A stretch of 64,000 nt of DNA from Ctenosaura bakeri. Lineage: Eukaryota; Chordata; Lepidosauria; Squamata; Iguanidae. Position 1 is the first letter of the stretch, and every line of letters begins with the position of its first letter. This document shows positions 44,127 to 55,687 of this stretch, in pieces. The notes beneath the pieces were generated by a model that saw nothing but the letters and a program-made list of their open reading frames with translations, had not been told where the DNA came from and searched no databases. The translations under genes and the position numbers were made by a program. Location of the stretch: contig CAOLHI010001308.1 of NCBI GenBank assembly GCA_948474755.1, positions 1-64,000 on the forward strand, in the 5' to 3' direction.

Positions 44127-44260
44127 GATTCAGTGTAGCTCAATGTTATAGAGCACGTGCTTTGCATGGACAGGGTGCCAGGTCCAATCTACAACATTGC
44201 CATCTAAGGCTGGGAAAGACCCTGGAGAGTCATTGGTGGTCAAAATAAAGAAGGATGCTG
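44127..44260 (+). mobile_element. tRNA-derived SINE, second family
   Basis: The block GTAGCTCAATGTTATAGAGC (A-box-like) with GGTCCAATCTAC (B-box-like) and GACCCTGGAGAGTCA is a tRNA-like SINE different from the main family. It is not a tRNA gene, as the cloverleaf and 3' end are lost. Confidence 0.6.
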
Positions 44261-44289
44261 TGGTTCTCCTAAAAAATGGAAGGAAATGG

Positions 44290-44815
44290 TGGGAGGTTAA
44301 AAAATAGACAGAAGGAAGTACTTTTTCACCCAGCAGTTAATTATAATGTGAACTTGTGTGCTACAAGCTGCCTACCAAGTTGGGTGACTTTAAGGTTGGA
44401 CAAATTCATAGAGCAGTGGCAGGTAGTGGTTTTGTACCAGGGGTTTTAGCCTGAACTTTAAAAGACCTATTCGCAGTGCTGAATCCTCTCCCTGATATAG
44501 GTTTGGCCCCTTAGATAGATCCTTTGAAATTCAAAATAAAACCCAAAGCAGATTCACCATGGAAACCATCACTGTCATAGAGGTTAAGGTTATCAGTGAC
44601 TAGTGCTCATGATAACTATGTATTATCTTCAGTATCAGAGGCAGTATGTCCCTGTTTTCTAGTTGTTGTGGACCATGAGCAGAAGGGTGCTATTGCGCTC
44701 ATGTTCTGCTTATGGCCTTTCCAGAGATGTCTGGTGAGGCATTGAGAAAGCAGAATGCTGGACTACATAGACATTGGTCTGATGCAGGAGGTCGCTGATG
44801 TTCTTGGCATAGAAA
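44290..44815 (+). mobile_element. LINE 3'-region relic
   Basis: Phrases GAAGGAAGTACTTTTTCACC, TGACTTTAAGGTTGGACAAA and GCTGGACTACATAGACATTG with TGTTCTT near the end form the 3' region of an old LINE. A relative is at 34932. No open frame remains. Confidence 0.55.
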
Positions 44816-44819
44816 ATGT

Positions 44820-44880
44820 ACCTTTGGGGATTATAGAGAATTATAGTCCAAAAAAGTAACTTTTCCAAACTCCAGTTTGC
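44820..44880. repeat. Short interspersed-repeat relic
   Basis: The phrase AGAATTATAGTCCAAAAAAGTAAC is a degraded copy of the small element also seen at 13262 and 36430-36485. Confidence 0.35.
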
Positions 44881-46462
44881 ATAAAGCTTCTTAAATTTCA
44901 TGAATGGGAGGCTGCTGTTTATTTCAGTTTACAACAGGCTATAAGGAAGCACATGTCTTTGAAAACTATATTCACTTCTTGAATTATAATAATTTTTATA
45001 TCAGCCTTCAGCCATATTCCCATGGTGTTTAAAAAAGAAGTCCTGCAACATATATAACTGAGGTACATCTCAGTTAACAAAGTAGATATTTTCCTGGGCA
45101 TTACTTCTTTAACAGAAAATTTGGTACCAGAGGCAGAAATAAGATTGGAAGATAAAGATATGTTCCTACACCACAAAAAAGAGCAGTTTAACATGCTTTG
45201 GCAAATTTTTTATCCAAAACATATAATAAGCACATGTGAAATGAAGCAACCAGGTCAGGTAAGCCTTGCAAAAGTAGACAGATATGTGTTGAACCTTCTA
45301 GAGTCCACTTGAAAGCTTCTTCCAAAATGCATACAGAGGTTATTTTTTCTTTCATCAGCATCCACTTTTCTTATGTCTTCCATTTTGGTCACCAGACTTA
45401 TAGATGTAGGCTTCTTTAATGGGCCAGGAGGTAGCTGGTGAGTTGGGCTTATTTGCCTTCCTCCTTCTTCTCTGTTTTGGTGTCCATGTATGCGTAGTAA
45501 GGGATTCTAAAGGCAGCTGTTACTTACCTTACCTTTTGTAGTAGTCTCAGACAGCTCCAGTAGCATCAACTAGAGCAGAATCCCATTCTTTGCCATCTCA
45601 AGTTTTTATTGCATTGTTTCCTATAGATGCACTGTTGCAACCTGACACTGAAAGTTTGTTTCTCCATCCCTGTTTCTCCATCCTTCCAGTGTCCTTGCTG
45701 CTAAAACAAAAACAAAAAAACCCCAACCTTTCAGCTAGATGGAGGACAAAGATGGAAGCAGTGTGTTTGTGTGGGCGTAAAAAGGGTTTGTAAAAAAAGG
45801 GGGGGGCATCTTTGTCAAGGGCCTTGTTAACTGAAATAGCCCTGTAACTGTTGGAGCAATGTAGAGAAAATTTCCATTTACAAATGCTGTGAGTATAACA
45901 TGCAAGCCAGTTAAAAAGGTATGGATCATATGTTACTCAGGGGAAGAAAAATTATCTTTTAATCTCAATCCCATGCATATCATTCCTACCCTGTCTGAGA
46001 GTAAGTCTTGTGAAATTCAGTGGTGTGGGTTCCCCCCCTTATGTTAAACTATATAGCAGGGGTGGGCGATTTTTGGCCTTCCAGCTGCTGTTGAACTGTA
46101 ACACCATTAGTTGCCAGTGTAGACTTGTAATCTAACATCTGGAGACCCAGCAACTTGCTTACCTTAGGTATAAAGAATTGTATGGGTGGGATTCGAGGAT
46201 TTAGCCATTCAATTTCAGTTGAAGACTTAAGTGTATATACAACCCAGTCCCATGCAAATTCATTTGGAAGTGTTCTGTTGGATTCAGTATACGACTTCCG
46301 GTAAGCATGAGAAGGACTTCCCTCTTAATTCTTCCTGAGTTGAGCTTGATCCCTGTGTGTGATCATTTGTGTTACATTATTTTTGATGATACCACTTTGT
46401 TATAAATTTGCCTCTTTGTGAATAGACATTATGTATACAGTGTTTTTTTCCCCCCCATACAG

Positions 46463-46507
46463 GATAAGGAAATTCCTGCAAAGAGATCAAAGACCACTGG
46501 AAATGAA
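46463..46507 (+). CDS. PPA2: PPA2 coding exon 3
   Basis: A 45-bp exon with acceptor CCATACAG and donor GAA|GTATGA, coding for DKEIPAKRSKTTGNE. It corresponds to the human segment that links the HDIPL region to the NMIVEIPRW strand. The IPAK core is retained while the C-terminal half is diverged. Phase 0 at both ends, so skipping it would keep the frame. Confidence 0.85.
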
Positions 46508-46779
46508 GTATGATCATGGCAAGGTTATTTGCTGTGTAATATTTGATTTGCTAGAGTACAGCATAGGCAGGAGGACACATTTTTAAAACTCAGAACAGCT
46601 GACTGTTGAAGAACTTTGGTCTTTTTAGTTCCTTGTATTGGAGCGTTGGTAGAGGAGAACAAATGTGTGCAAGGACTAGACTAGAGACTAAAGAGGTTTT
46701 TTGGTACTTTCTGTGTCTTGCACCCACAAGATGAGTTTGCAGTTAAAAGTCCAAAAACTTCACCAACGCCTTCCACTCC

Positions 46780-46912
46780 CAATCATATTTCACTAAACAA
46801 ATGTTTGAATCATATTTCATTAAACTTGAATCATATTTCAGTAAACAAATGTTTAGAATCATAATCATATTTCTGTAAACAATTGAATCCTATTTCAGTA
46901 AACAAATGTGTA
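46780..46912. repeat. Short minisatellite
   Basis: Four imperfect units built from AATCATATTTCAGTAAACAA and ATGTTTG follow one another with small insertions. Confidence 0.75.
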
Positions 46913-48199
46913 GTCCTTAGAAAAGTTATGTTTTAGGACTAAGGCTTCAGGATCCTGTCACCAGCATGGCCGTTGGCCATGCTGACCTCGGGCTTCTGGT
47001 TTCTGTTGCTCAAGAGAGCAACTTTGCCAGCTCAGCAAAATGCTTCAAAAGTAACAATTCTAGTTTCTGCAAAATGCTTGAAAGCTCTTGAGTGCACTTC
47101 TTGTTTCTTTGGATGACCAAAATATTTAAATACATAAAATTGTAAATACATCAGCTCCCCCTTAATATCTTTCTGAGGGACTAACCACTGCACTTAAATT
47201 ATTGTTATCTTTGTACATTATGCTAAACATTTCAATATACCAGTATTTATATACCACCTTTCTGCTAGAATGGAATCTAAGGCAACTTTCCCTTTTTTGT
47301 CCCAAACTTGCAAGAGTCTAACTAGTCTTCAAAACATGTTTCAGTTTAAACAAAAAGCAGCTTATTCTTACTGTGTAGGAGGAACCAGTAGGCAGACCTG
47401 GTAGGTTTGGTTGGGGGCCTGAGGAAAATAACTTTGCTGTTAGAGCTAAAGGACACTGTAAGCTGTGGTTGTGATGACTTCATGGTAGAGAATCTCACAT
47501 ATACTCTCAGGTCTCTAGATGGAGTGAATGTCTGCGGCATTCTTCACCACTGCAGTAGGACCACAAGTCAGATTTCTTTACTAGTATCAGCTATTTAGCT
47601 TTGCTAGTTGTATGTCATGTATCATAAGCTTCCATTTAAAAAGTGGAATTTCCACTGGGGCCAGTAACTTCTCATTGGAACCACTTGCTTTTGCCATCCA
47701 TTTTATCAAAAGAAGACTTCAAGGCTAGTACTGTGAGTGTTCCTAATCAGGGATAAACACAAGCAACTAATTTGTAACAGAAATAATTTTAAGAAAGACA
47801 AAAGATGTTCACTAAAATAACTTTCCATAAATAGAATTTGGCCATGCACTTTGTAAGCATGACTTAGAACCAGGCATACTCTGTCTAAATGATTTATATC
47901 TGCTGTTCACAATGGCCTCTTTCAGACACTATCTTAGTGGCTTTATCAAAGCCAGTGTTTGTTTTTTGGGTGGAATCAAGCCTTCATCTGCAGGGTAGAG
48001 GGAGCCAAGTAGAAAAGAAGTATTTTCATTATTCTCAGTGGATTTCTGCTGCCACCACCCTCGTGTAGCCAAGATATTTATTTCATAAAGACTAACAGGA
48101 TGGGCAAAATGGAACTACTCAGATGTTCTTGGACAGCATTTCCCACCATTTCTCACTCAGCAGGAATGACTTATCCCTGCTTTAGTAAAAGATCATGAG

Positions 48200-48440
48200 A
48201 AGGAGGTCATAGATCTGCTAGAGACCACAAGGCCCAACCCCCTGCTGTGCATTCCTGACAGATGGCCATCCAGCCTCTGTTTAAAAACCTCCAAAGTAGG
48301 AGACTCCACCACACTATGAGGCAGTGTATTCGACCGTCAAATTGCTCTTATCATCAGGAAGATCTTCCTAGTGATTAGATGAAATCTCTTTTCCTGAAGT
48401 TTGAAGCCATTGCTCCATGTCCTAGTCTCTGGAGCAGCAG
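48200..48440 (-). mobile_element. CR1 LINE fragment, 3' region
   Basis: Minus-orientation CR1: GATGGCCATCCAGCCTCTGT, AAAAACCTCCAAAGTAGGAG and CTCTGGAGCAGCAGAAGACA match the complement of 62700-62890. Confidence 0.88.
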
Positions 48441-49251
48441 AAGACAGGCTTGCTCTGTTACCCCCAAACCTGGATGACTCAAGGGTCCATCCGTGATGCC
48501 AGTACCTCCACATGACAGAGGGAAATTAATTAACTCAAAATTAGGAAGTCTGCGGGAGGTGGAATAACTTGGCAAGATCTTTCCACTGATGTTTGTGGGA
48601 TCACACAGGAAAGAACCAGCCAGAGAATCCAACATGTAAACTGAAAATGTGTTTTTACTGAAAGATTCACACACACACACGCAAAAGACCCAAACCCTCA
48701 TGCACTCACACAAAGCTTAATAGAAAGAAATGGGAGGAAAGTTGTGGATAGAGGACTTTAGGGTTTGGGAAATAATTACTGGTCTGGAGAGAAGTGAAGA
48801 AAAGTGGCAATGTGTCTTAGGTGGACACCTAAGGACAGTTCTTGTTCGGGAATCAAACAGACAGCTTGGTGTCCAGTAAGTTGAATGACTGCACTGAACT
48901 ACTCAAAACTGAGTGGGCTTATACACAAAAATCTACCTTATGGGTACGGGTGTGAATTGCTCTCCCAGCTGAGTGGACAATGGGAGCTGTAACACAAACA
49001 ATGAGATCCAGGCTGACTTAATGGTCTTAGTATTTAGGTGACAAAGGGGTAATAGTTGTCATAATAGCTCTGTATTGTGGAATGATTGGGAAGACAAAGC
49101 AGGGAAACATCCAGGTGTGAGGGATCAGGGTTAGAACAATCACAGTTTGGTGGGAACTTCCCTATTTTGCTCAGAGATGTCCTACTTTTAGCATAAGCCT
49201 ATTGTCTCTAGAGTTGCCTAGGAGAGGCTGTGGCTGACCTGCCTTGCAATC

Positions 49252-49398
49252 TCATAGAATCCTAGAGTTGGAAGAGACCCCAGGGGCCATCGAGTCCAAC
49301 CCCCGGCTATGCAGGAACACCCATCAAAGCATTCTCAACAGATGGCCATCCAGCCTCTGCTTAAAAACCTCCAGAGAAGGAGACTCTACCACACTCAT
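49252..49398 (-). mobile_element. CR1 LINE fragment, 3' end
   Basis: Minus-orientation CR1 3' terminus: CATAGAATCCTAGAGTTGGA, GAGACCCCAGGGGCCATCGA, AAAAACCTCCAGAGAAGGAG. Confidence 0.88.
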
Positions 49399-49504
49399 GT
49401 TTATAGTCAGTAATTTTCCTCTTTTCAGCTTGACCTTCCAGTCACCTCAGGTCCCATTTTATATCAGTGCCAATTAATGCAGTGCCAATTACAATTGTTT
49501 TAGT

Positions 49505-49621
49505 CACTATTGTTGTTTAATGTGCATTTTAACTTTTGTATACTATAGTTTTAACCATGTGCTCTTTTAAGTTTGTAAGCCACATTGATTCCTCTAGAGG
49601 AGAAAAGCGGAGTATAAATAA

Positions 49622-49669
<48 letters not shown>
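49505..49669 (+). mobile_element. LINE 3'-tail-like segment ending in (GAT)n
   Basis: AAGTTTGTAAGCCACATTGA and AAAAGCGGAGTATAAATAAG are followed by about 16 GAT units (49622-49669). The family is not assigned; it sits between two pieces of CR1 in the same orientation. Confidence 0.55.
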
Positions 49670-49670
<1 letters not shown>

Positions 49671-49737
49671 GATATTCAATTACACCATATCAATCTTGGA
49701 AGGTGTGCAGGGCTGTAACATTTCCATCCTCCATATG

Positions 49738-50052
49738 ACATCTCTTTAAATATTTAAATATGACTGTCATGTCACCTCTTAACCTTTTCTTCTCCAAGGT
49801 AAACATACCCAGCTCCCTAAGCCGCTCCTCATAGGACATCATTTCCAGGCCTTCTACCATTTTGGTCACCCTCCTCTGGACACATTTCAGCTTGTCAATA
49901 TCCTTCCTGAACTGAGGTGGCTAGAACTGGACACAGTATTCCAGGTGGGGTGTGACCAAAGCAGAATAGAGTGTTAATACTGCTTCACTTGACCAAGACA
50001 TTATACTCCTAGTGATGCAGCCCAGAATTACATTGGCTATTTCAGCTGTAGC
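49738..50052 (-). mobile_element. CR1 LINE fragment, end of ORF2
   Basis: The complement of CR1 ORF2 C-terminal sequence: TTGGTCACCCTCCTCTGGAC, CTTGTCAATATCCTTCCTGA, GCAGCCCAGAATTACATTGG. It matches 62370-62660 in opposite orientation. Confidence 0.9.
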
Positions 50053-50132
50053 ATTAAACTGCAAACCCCAGGATTCCGTAGGATGTTGAAAGTGGAGTAA
50101 TAGCACCATGACAATCTAGTGTGGAAATGGCC
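50053..50132. mobile_element. Palindromic MITE, right arm only
   Basis: From AAACTGCAAACCCCAGGATT to TCTAGTGTGGAAATGGCC, joined directly to the CR1 fragment. Confidence 0.82.
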
Positions 50133-50504
50133 TGTGAAAGACGCCTTAGTGCAATTCTGAACACTTAGTCTGTCACCCCCATCTAGCCATTTTTAGTGAC
50201 CATTACCCTCACTTCCCACTCTTACAGCTACTTCTGACTCAACCTGGCACTGTAGAAAATCTGGATACCAAAATAGGATTTTTGGGAAGGCCCCACCTAC
50301 CCCTCTGTGCAGCAGATTCTACCTTCTGCCATATTTGTAGTCAGATGCTAGCTTTTTCAGTTGGTCAACCATTGTTAGCTAGGAAACAGCTTGATTTCTC
50401 TCATCACCTCTGAAGTGGATCTGTGTCATTTTCATTGTGTGTTTGATATGTTTTTGTTTCATCTTCCAATGAGATTTGTTCCTTTTCCTCCTCTTCTTTT
50501 AAAG

Positions 50505-50558
50505 ATCATCTTTAACATGATTGTGGAAGTGCCTCGCTGGACAAATGCTAAAATGGAG
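50505..50558 (+). CDS. PPA2: PPA2 coding exon 4
   Basis: A 54-bp exon with acceptor TCTTTTAAAG and donor GAG|GTAACG. It codes for IIFNMIVEVPRWTNAKME, the family I PPase strand (NM(I/V)VE(I/V)PRW.NAK.E) that precedes the active-site region. The Glu and Lys of this segment are part of the conserved active-site set. Phase 0 at both ends. Confidence 0.95.
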
Positions 50559-53500
50559 GTAACGTCAAGAAATGTGTAACCAGAACTCTTAAAACAGGGA
50601 AGTGCAGCCAAACAGCATATCCTCAGCTCCTCACAGAAGTCTCCCAACTCAGGTTTATAGCCAGTCAACTGTGCCATCTTCTGAATCTCAGAAAAGTTAC
50701 AATTTGGGACTGAAACTGAAGGGTCTAGCTTGAGCATTCTAGGCCTTGTAATCCAAAAATGCCTTTTCCATGCTTTTTAACAATACTGTGTCATTAGCCT
50801 GAGCCCATTTCTTCCTGTGCCTTCCGTTTTCCTTGGTTTGTTTCAGGTTCAAAGCCAGAGGTGACCAGTGGATCTTTTGCCATAGAGAGGACAGCATATC
50901 CACTCTTGGTTTTATAGCCACTCCTCCGATAGCTCTTCTAAATTGTTCAGGGGCCGTCTGGGTCCTGGTCTCTGTTTCAAACATGTGTTCAATACCAGGA
51001 GCAATTGTCAAAGGAGTAGCTATAATTAAAACTGAGAGCAGATTCACCTCTCCAACAGTATCAGCAACCCCATGCTCAACTGACACATGAATGATCTCTA
51101 TATCAACCCTCTCACAGACATAAACTTCATAGGAAGACTGTCTAGTTTCTTTTTCTTTTGTATATTTTTCCCTGTTCCTGTTCTTTTCTCCCTGTCCATA
51201 GTCTCCTGGCTCATGTACTATTGTCACTCTATAATGGGGTGGAGACCTGTCAAAGATTAGAGGAATGCATTGGCCTCCTACAGTAGACATTAGAGACCCA
51301 CATCCCCTGCTCATAAAGGTATTCTGTTTTTGCCCACAAACTCCCCCAAAGTTCTCTAGGTAGCATTTTCTCCATGTTTTTGGTCTCTGGGCCTTTTTTA
51401 AAGAACAGGAAGTGGCCTGTAAGTCAGCTTCAGAGTCATTTCTTAAGACTTTGTATAAAGCTGAGGGATAGCAAACAGAGCACTATTGCTCCTATCATAC
51501 CCTCTCAGAGAATTTTGGGGGACATGGGGGGATAATTTTTAAAAAAATGGACCTGGGGAGCTGTGCACTGCACTTTCTGCACCTCACTCTATAAGATGGC
51601 AGGTTGCTGCCAAACAGTACATTCAAATGTCATTTTCTGTAATTTCACAGCCTTAGGAAAATCTGAATATCTCAGCTCCCTTTTGGAAGGGAGTTAACCC
51701 TGTTTCGCTTCTAAACTGATGGGCTCATCTGTGTATAATTCAGAATAAGTGAGACTGTAACAAAATCAATGTGGAGCAGTAGCCACAGCTGATTCCAGTG
51801 TCTATGGGGCAATGTAGCCATTCCAGGTTTTAGTCTGTATTTGAATGAGCTGTCCAAAGTGCTGAACCTGTTTTTAAGGTAGGGCTCAGCAACTTGAATA
51901 ACTCCTTCAGAATCTGGATTTTTACCCAAATCCATCTTTGTATGGATTACATCTGTTCAGGATGCAAACCAATTAAACATGCCTTCTTCTAGGGATGGTC
52001 CATTGCATCCCTCCTCTTTCCTTTTCATTTTTTTTTTCAATAGATGCTTAGTGTATAGTTTCCACTTTTCGACTTGGTCCTAATTGAGAGCTTGCTTTGG
52101 GTAATGCTATTATTCCAGCCCTCTAAAGTTATTCTTCCCATAGATGTTTTTTTCTTCTGTTAACCACACAGTTCCCTTGAACAGGGTGAAACCTCTCTTA
52201 TGCATCTGGAGAGAAGCAATAATCCTGATTAGAAAAGCTTGCCCAAAAGGAATCCTTATCAATACAACAGAGTGGGTCTGCTAGGTTTCTGTAGGAAACA
52301 TTTCATAAGAAGGGGGCAGTCACTGTGAATGCCCTATTCCTTGTTCCTACCTGCCATGCTTCATAAGGTGGGGATGTCCTTACAGCATGGCCCAGTGCAC
52401 GTTTGTTTGGAAAAGAGAAAATACAATTCAAATAACAGCTGCAAGCAGACAGCCAAGTCCTGGAGGGGAGAAAGGCACACGAGGCCTGTCTTCTCTGCCT
52501 CAGTGTTGTTCTGCCATATTCTAATATAAGTGTGTTCAGCACTATGGTTTGAAAGGGACAGCTAAACTCTGCAAACCTCTTTCAAAAATTTCCTTGAATG
52601 CATAGGGTTGAAGGGACAGAATTCTTTTCCTTGTTCCTATTGTTGCATATATGGAGAGTATCTGTTATGACAAGTAATATCATAGACACTGTTCAATAGA
52701 TACTTGTGAAAATTGCACTGCATTGTTGCATACAACAGCCTAAAATAAACACTGGTGCTACTGATTTTGGATTTTTCCATTGATTTCCAGTTACAGTGTG
52801 AGTGGCAAGCAACAATATTAGTTAGTGTACTTACTATTAATGGGCATTTGTATAGACTTCTCAGGCCAAATTAGATGTTAATTGTGTCTTTGGACTTAAT
52901 ACACATCCTCCCCTTGGAGGATTGCTTGGCACTGAAACTGGCTTCATTTGTCTTGGTTCCAAGTTAAAAATCTCTCTCTGCTTTTAGGGGTTCCTAAACA
53001 TGGCTTGACTGTTGTCTCTTGGCTTTTGGCTCTCTGCCCATTGTTTTAGTCTGTCAAATTACTCTGAACTGTTTTATAATTATTTGAGTTATTTTATTGT
53101 CTGTACCCTGCCCTCAGATGTCTAGATCGGATGGGAGATAAATATTTCAATGAATATATAATTATGTGGTTTTTAAAAAAGTGCAAAGCAGCTGCTGGTG
53201 GGACTTAATTATCAGGATCTCATCAAGCAGGATGGAAGAGTTTTTAACTCTTTCCTCTTTTACTGAGGTCCTGATGAAAATCACTCCTTTAGAGCTGCTA
53301 TTTACATTGATTGGTAATCCCACTACGGGCTTCCATATTTATTACGGTCCTCGCAATTGTAAGCCTATCCTTCTTTTCTTACTACAGCTATTTTTATTTT
53401 TAAAAAATGCATGCACCTTTGCACATGTTGTGTTTTGTTGGACTGCAGTGTCAAGGGAATTTTTTGTTTCCAGATAACACATTTTGTCATTTGCAAATGT

Positions 53501-53685
53501 CTTAAGTGTTCTGGATTATTTTCCTCTTTTTCCTCCATCTTTGGAGTTGGGGCAAGTTATAACTCTAAATAAAAAGCATGAAGCTTTGTTGAGTTGTTAT
53601 TTGTTATGGGAATAATTAGTTGAGCCATTTTACAGTAATCTACTCTCCCCCTGGCCCCCCACTTTCTCTTTTGCAACATGCTCAG
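50559..53685. other. PPA2 intron 4
   Basis: The intron is 3.1 kb. It contains an unassigned minus-strand ORF at 50739-51314 and an AT-rich LINE-tail-like stretch near 53040-53150. Otherwise nothing recognisable. Confidence 0.65.
50739..51314 (-). CDS. Unassigned 191-codon ORF (may be spurious)
   Basis: An uninterrupted minus-strand frame from ATG at 51312-51314 to a stop at 50739-50741, in PPA2 intron 4. The product is hydrophilic, with a charged stretch of Lys/Arg/Glu around residues 42-58 and a Leu/Ile/Ala-rich stretch near residues 93-107 (LLSVLIIATPLTIAP) that is too short for a confident membrane span. I recognise no domain, signal peptide, or catalytic motif. It could be a relic of a mobile element or a chance frame. 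There is no poly(A), LTR or splice evidence around it that I can see. Confidence 0.2.
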   Translation of the reverse strand: MSRGCGSLMSTVGGQCIPLIFDRSPPHYRVTIVHEPGDYGQGEKNRNREKYTKEKETRQSSYEVYVCERVDIEIIHVSVEHGVADTVGEVNLLSVLIIATPLTIAPGIEHMFETETRTQTAPEQFRRAIGGVAIKPRVDMLSSLWQKIHWSPLALNLKQTKENGRHRKKWAQANDTVLLKSMEKAFLDYKA

Positions 53686-53805
53686 ATTGCCACGAAGGAG
53701 CCATTGAATCCCATTAAGCAAGATGTAAAGAAAGGCAAGCTGCGATACGTGGCAAATATCTTTCCCCACAAGGGCTATATTTGGAATTATGGGGCCTTCC
53801 CTCAG
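53686..53805 (+). CDS. PPA2: PPA2 coding exon 5
   Basis: A 120-bp exon, 40 codons, acceptor ATGCTCAG and donor CAG|GTAACA. It begins [20 protein letters not shown] and continues [20 protein letters not shown]. The Lys of the first part, the Arg of KLRYV and the Tyr of KGYIWNYG are residues of the PPase active site that bind phosphate in the yeast and human enzymes. All are present here. Phase 0 at both ends. Confidence 0.97.
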
Positions 53806-55687
53806 GTAACATTGCTTTTGTTTTTGCCTGTCAAAACCATGAAAGTTTTTCTGTCTCCTCAGCAAAGTCCCCTCATAAATCCTGTCTATTTTACGGGTAC
53901 AAAACGGTTACAAGGAAAGCAACAGCATTTGGTAGTCTGGTGTGGCGGGGCAGGGGAGACATTAGATAGCAATATTATCCATAAAATTTTAGATGAATCT
54001 CTGTTTAAAACTTGAACATATGTTTCTGGGAAAATCATCATGGATGCAGCCTGTTTTTGTGCTATACCAAGCTAAAAAGTCTTGAGTCCAGGCTCAAGGT
54101 AGGAGAAGAGGAGATTTTTTTCTGGTGCAGTATGGCTGTGCTTTTGGTCATTCAGCTGTGGCAGTCATCCGGGAATGTAATAAACCAGAGGCAGACAGCT
54201 GTGGTCCTCCATTCATCCATACAGGTATATCTCATTTAACAAAGCTGCTGGCAAAGAGGTTTCTTTTTACAAAGTCTTTTTATCCCCCAATTCCTCTTTT
54301 CCTTCTTGTCCTCTGTCTAAATAGACAGTTTTTAGCAACAACGTCATTGGGAGCATGACGAAGAAGTGTAAGATTGTCACCGGTGTCTGCAGTAAACAAA
54401 CCCATAAAGCTTTGAGCTGGGAAATAATGGGATTCAACTCTTGCCAGTCCTACTGTAGCTGTGTGTGTCTGATTGCAATGGGCATGATAAACAACAGCTG
54501 CCTCCACAATCCCTAAGTGAACATGTGTGCATAGCAAAACCGAAAGAAAAGAAGAAGACAGCCAAGCCTAGCTCATGAGCTACCCGCAGGATATTTAAAA
54601 AAAAGGGCTGTCATCTTGCATTGCACTTTGTTGAGGCACTGGAACTCTCTGGCTGTGAATTCTAAATGCACCTTCCTGAATTCCCAATCCCACGATTCCA
54701 TAGGATGGAACCATAGCACCGAACCATAGGATGGATTTCATAGGATGGAATAATTCCATAATGTGGTCCGCAGACCCATGGGGATCCATGATAACCTCAC
54801 AGGGTATCCAATAAGGCTTGAAGAAATGTTATGAGATTTTACGTTTAACAAAGAAAGAAAGATGAACAGACAGACAAATAGACAGGTGGTCTTTGCAGTG
54901 ATAGACATTATTTGTACAAAGTTTTATTACAATATTCCAAACAGTTCCAAATTTATGAAAACAAGTGTTTGATAGCAAAAAAATTATCATATATTTATAT
55001 ACCCTGTTAACATTTATTTCTATTTGTTTATGTACTCTGCACTTGCTACTTCTGCACGTCGTGAGAACATGCAAGTTAATGATGTTGAGTGGCCGGGAGA
55101 AAGCACATGACATTTCTTGTTGCTGTGCATCCAGCCAGATAATTTGATGCAGTTGAAGATTTTAGATCTTGAGTTATGTCTTGGTAGTCTGCAGCAGTAA
55201 AAGATATTTAAAGGGGGTCCATGGTAAAGAAAAGGTTAAGAACTTCTGATGCAAAATATCACTTTGGGAGCCATAGTGAGCTAGGACGGAATATCTATAT
55301 ACAGTACAATACAGTAAAGGGCCCAGGAATGGGGAATGTGTGACTGTCAACTCCAGCCAGCATAATCAATAGTTAGGAATAGTTGGTGGTGCAGATAATA
55401 ACATCTAAAGGCCCCCATGATTCCCACACCTCATGTAAAAAAACTGAAAGCCCATTTACACATTTTCTGTGCATCACTGTGCACACAAAACTGTGCAATA
55501 CCATGGTGATACCATTGTACTAAGGGGGATTAGTCCAACATACTAAGGAGAATTGTAGTCATTAAGAATTCTAGTTCATACAAGGGTTCTTGGTCATTAG
55601 ATTTCAGTGATCTGTTCAGATTAATAAGAAGGAAAACAATTATCTTCAATTTTTGTTCTTTTCTTTTTTTTTCTTTTTCTGCACCAG
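53806..55687. other. PPA2 intron 5
   Basis: The intron is 1.9 kb; a degraded MITE lies at 54627-54725. The rest shows no gene or clear element. Confidence 0.7.
54627..54725. mobile_element. Degraded palindromic MITE (subtype B)
   Basis: Only the spacer and right arm are readable: GGAACTCTCTGGCTGTGAATT, CACGATTCCATAGGATGG. A short duplication of CCATAGGATGGA follows to 54755. Confidence 0.55.

Larger units (their letters stand above)
41869..46462. other. PPA2 intron 2
   Basis: The intron is 4.6 kb with a SINE at 42930-43145, a MITE at 43386-43565, and LINE or tRNA-SINE relics at 44127-44815. The remaining stretches 41870-42925 and 44900-46460 show nothing definite. Confidence 0.7.
46508..50504. 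other. PPA2 intron 3
   Basis: The intron is 4.0 kb: an imperfect 35-bp tandem repeat at 46780-46910, CR1 pieces at 48200-48440, 49252-49398 and 49738-50052, a LINE-type tail with (GAT)n at 49505-49669 and a half MITE at 50053-50132. 46920-48190 and 48460-49245 show nothing definite. Confidence 0.65.

Noticed and set aside
44133..44200. A possible tRNA gene
   Set aside because: A-box-like and B-box-like sequences exist but the stems do not pair and the sequence runs on into a repeat; this is a SINE.
45121..45312. A possible extra PPA2 exon (63-codon frame with acidic and basic residues)
   Set aside because: It has no similarity to pyrophosphatase segments, and exons 2 and 3 join without it.
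49536..49718. A 60-codon frame with a poly-Met run
   Set aside because: It is translation of the (GAT)n microsatellite.
50459..50737. A 92-codon minus-strand frame next to the 191-codon ORF
   Set aside because: Its end is antisense to PPA2 exon 4 and the rest shows no recognisable feature.
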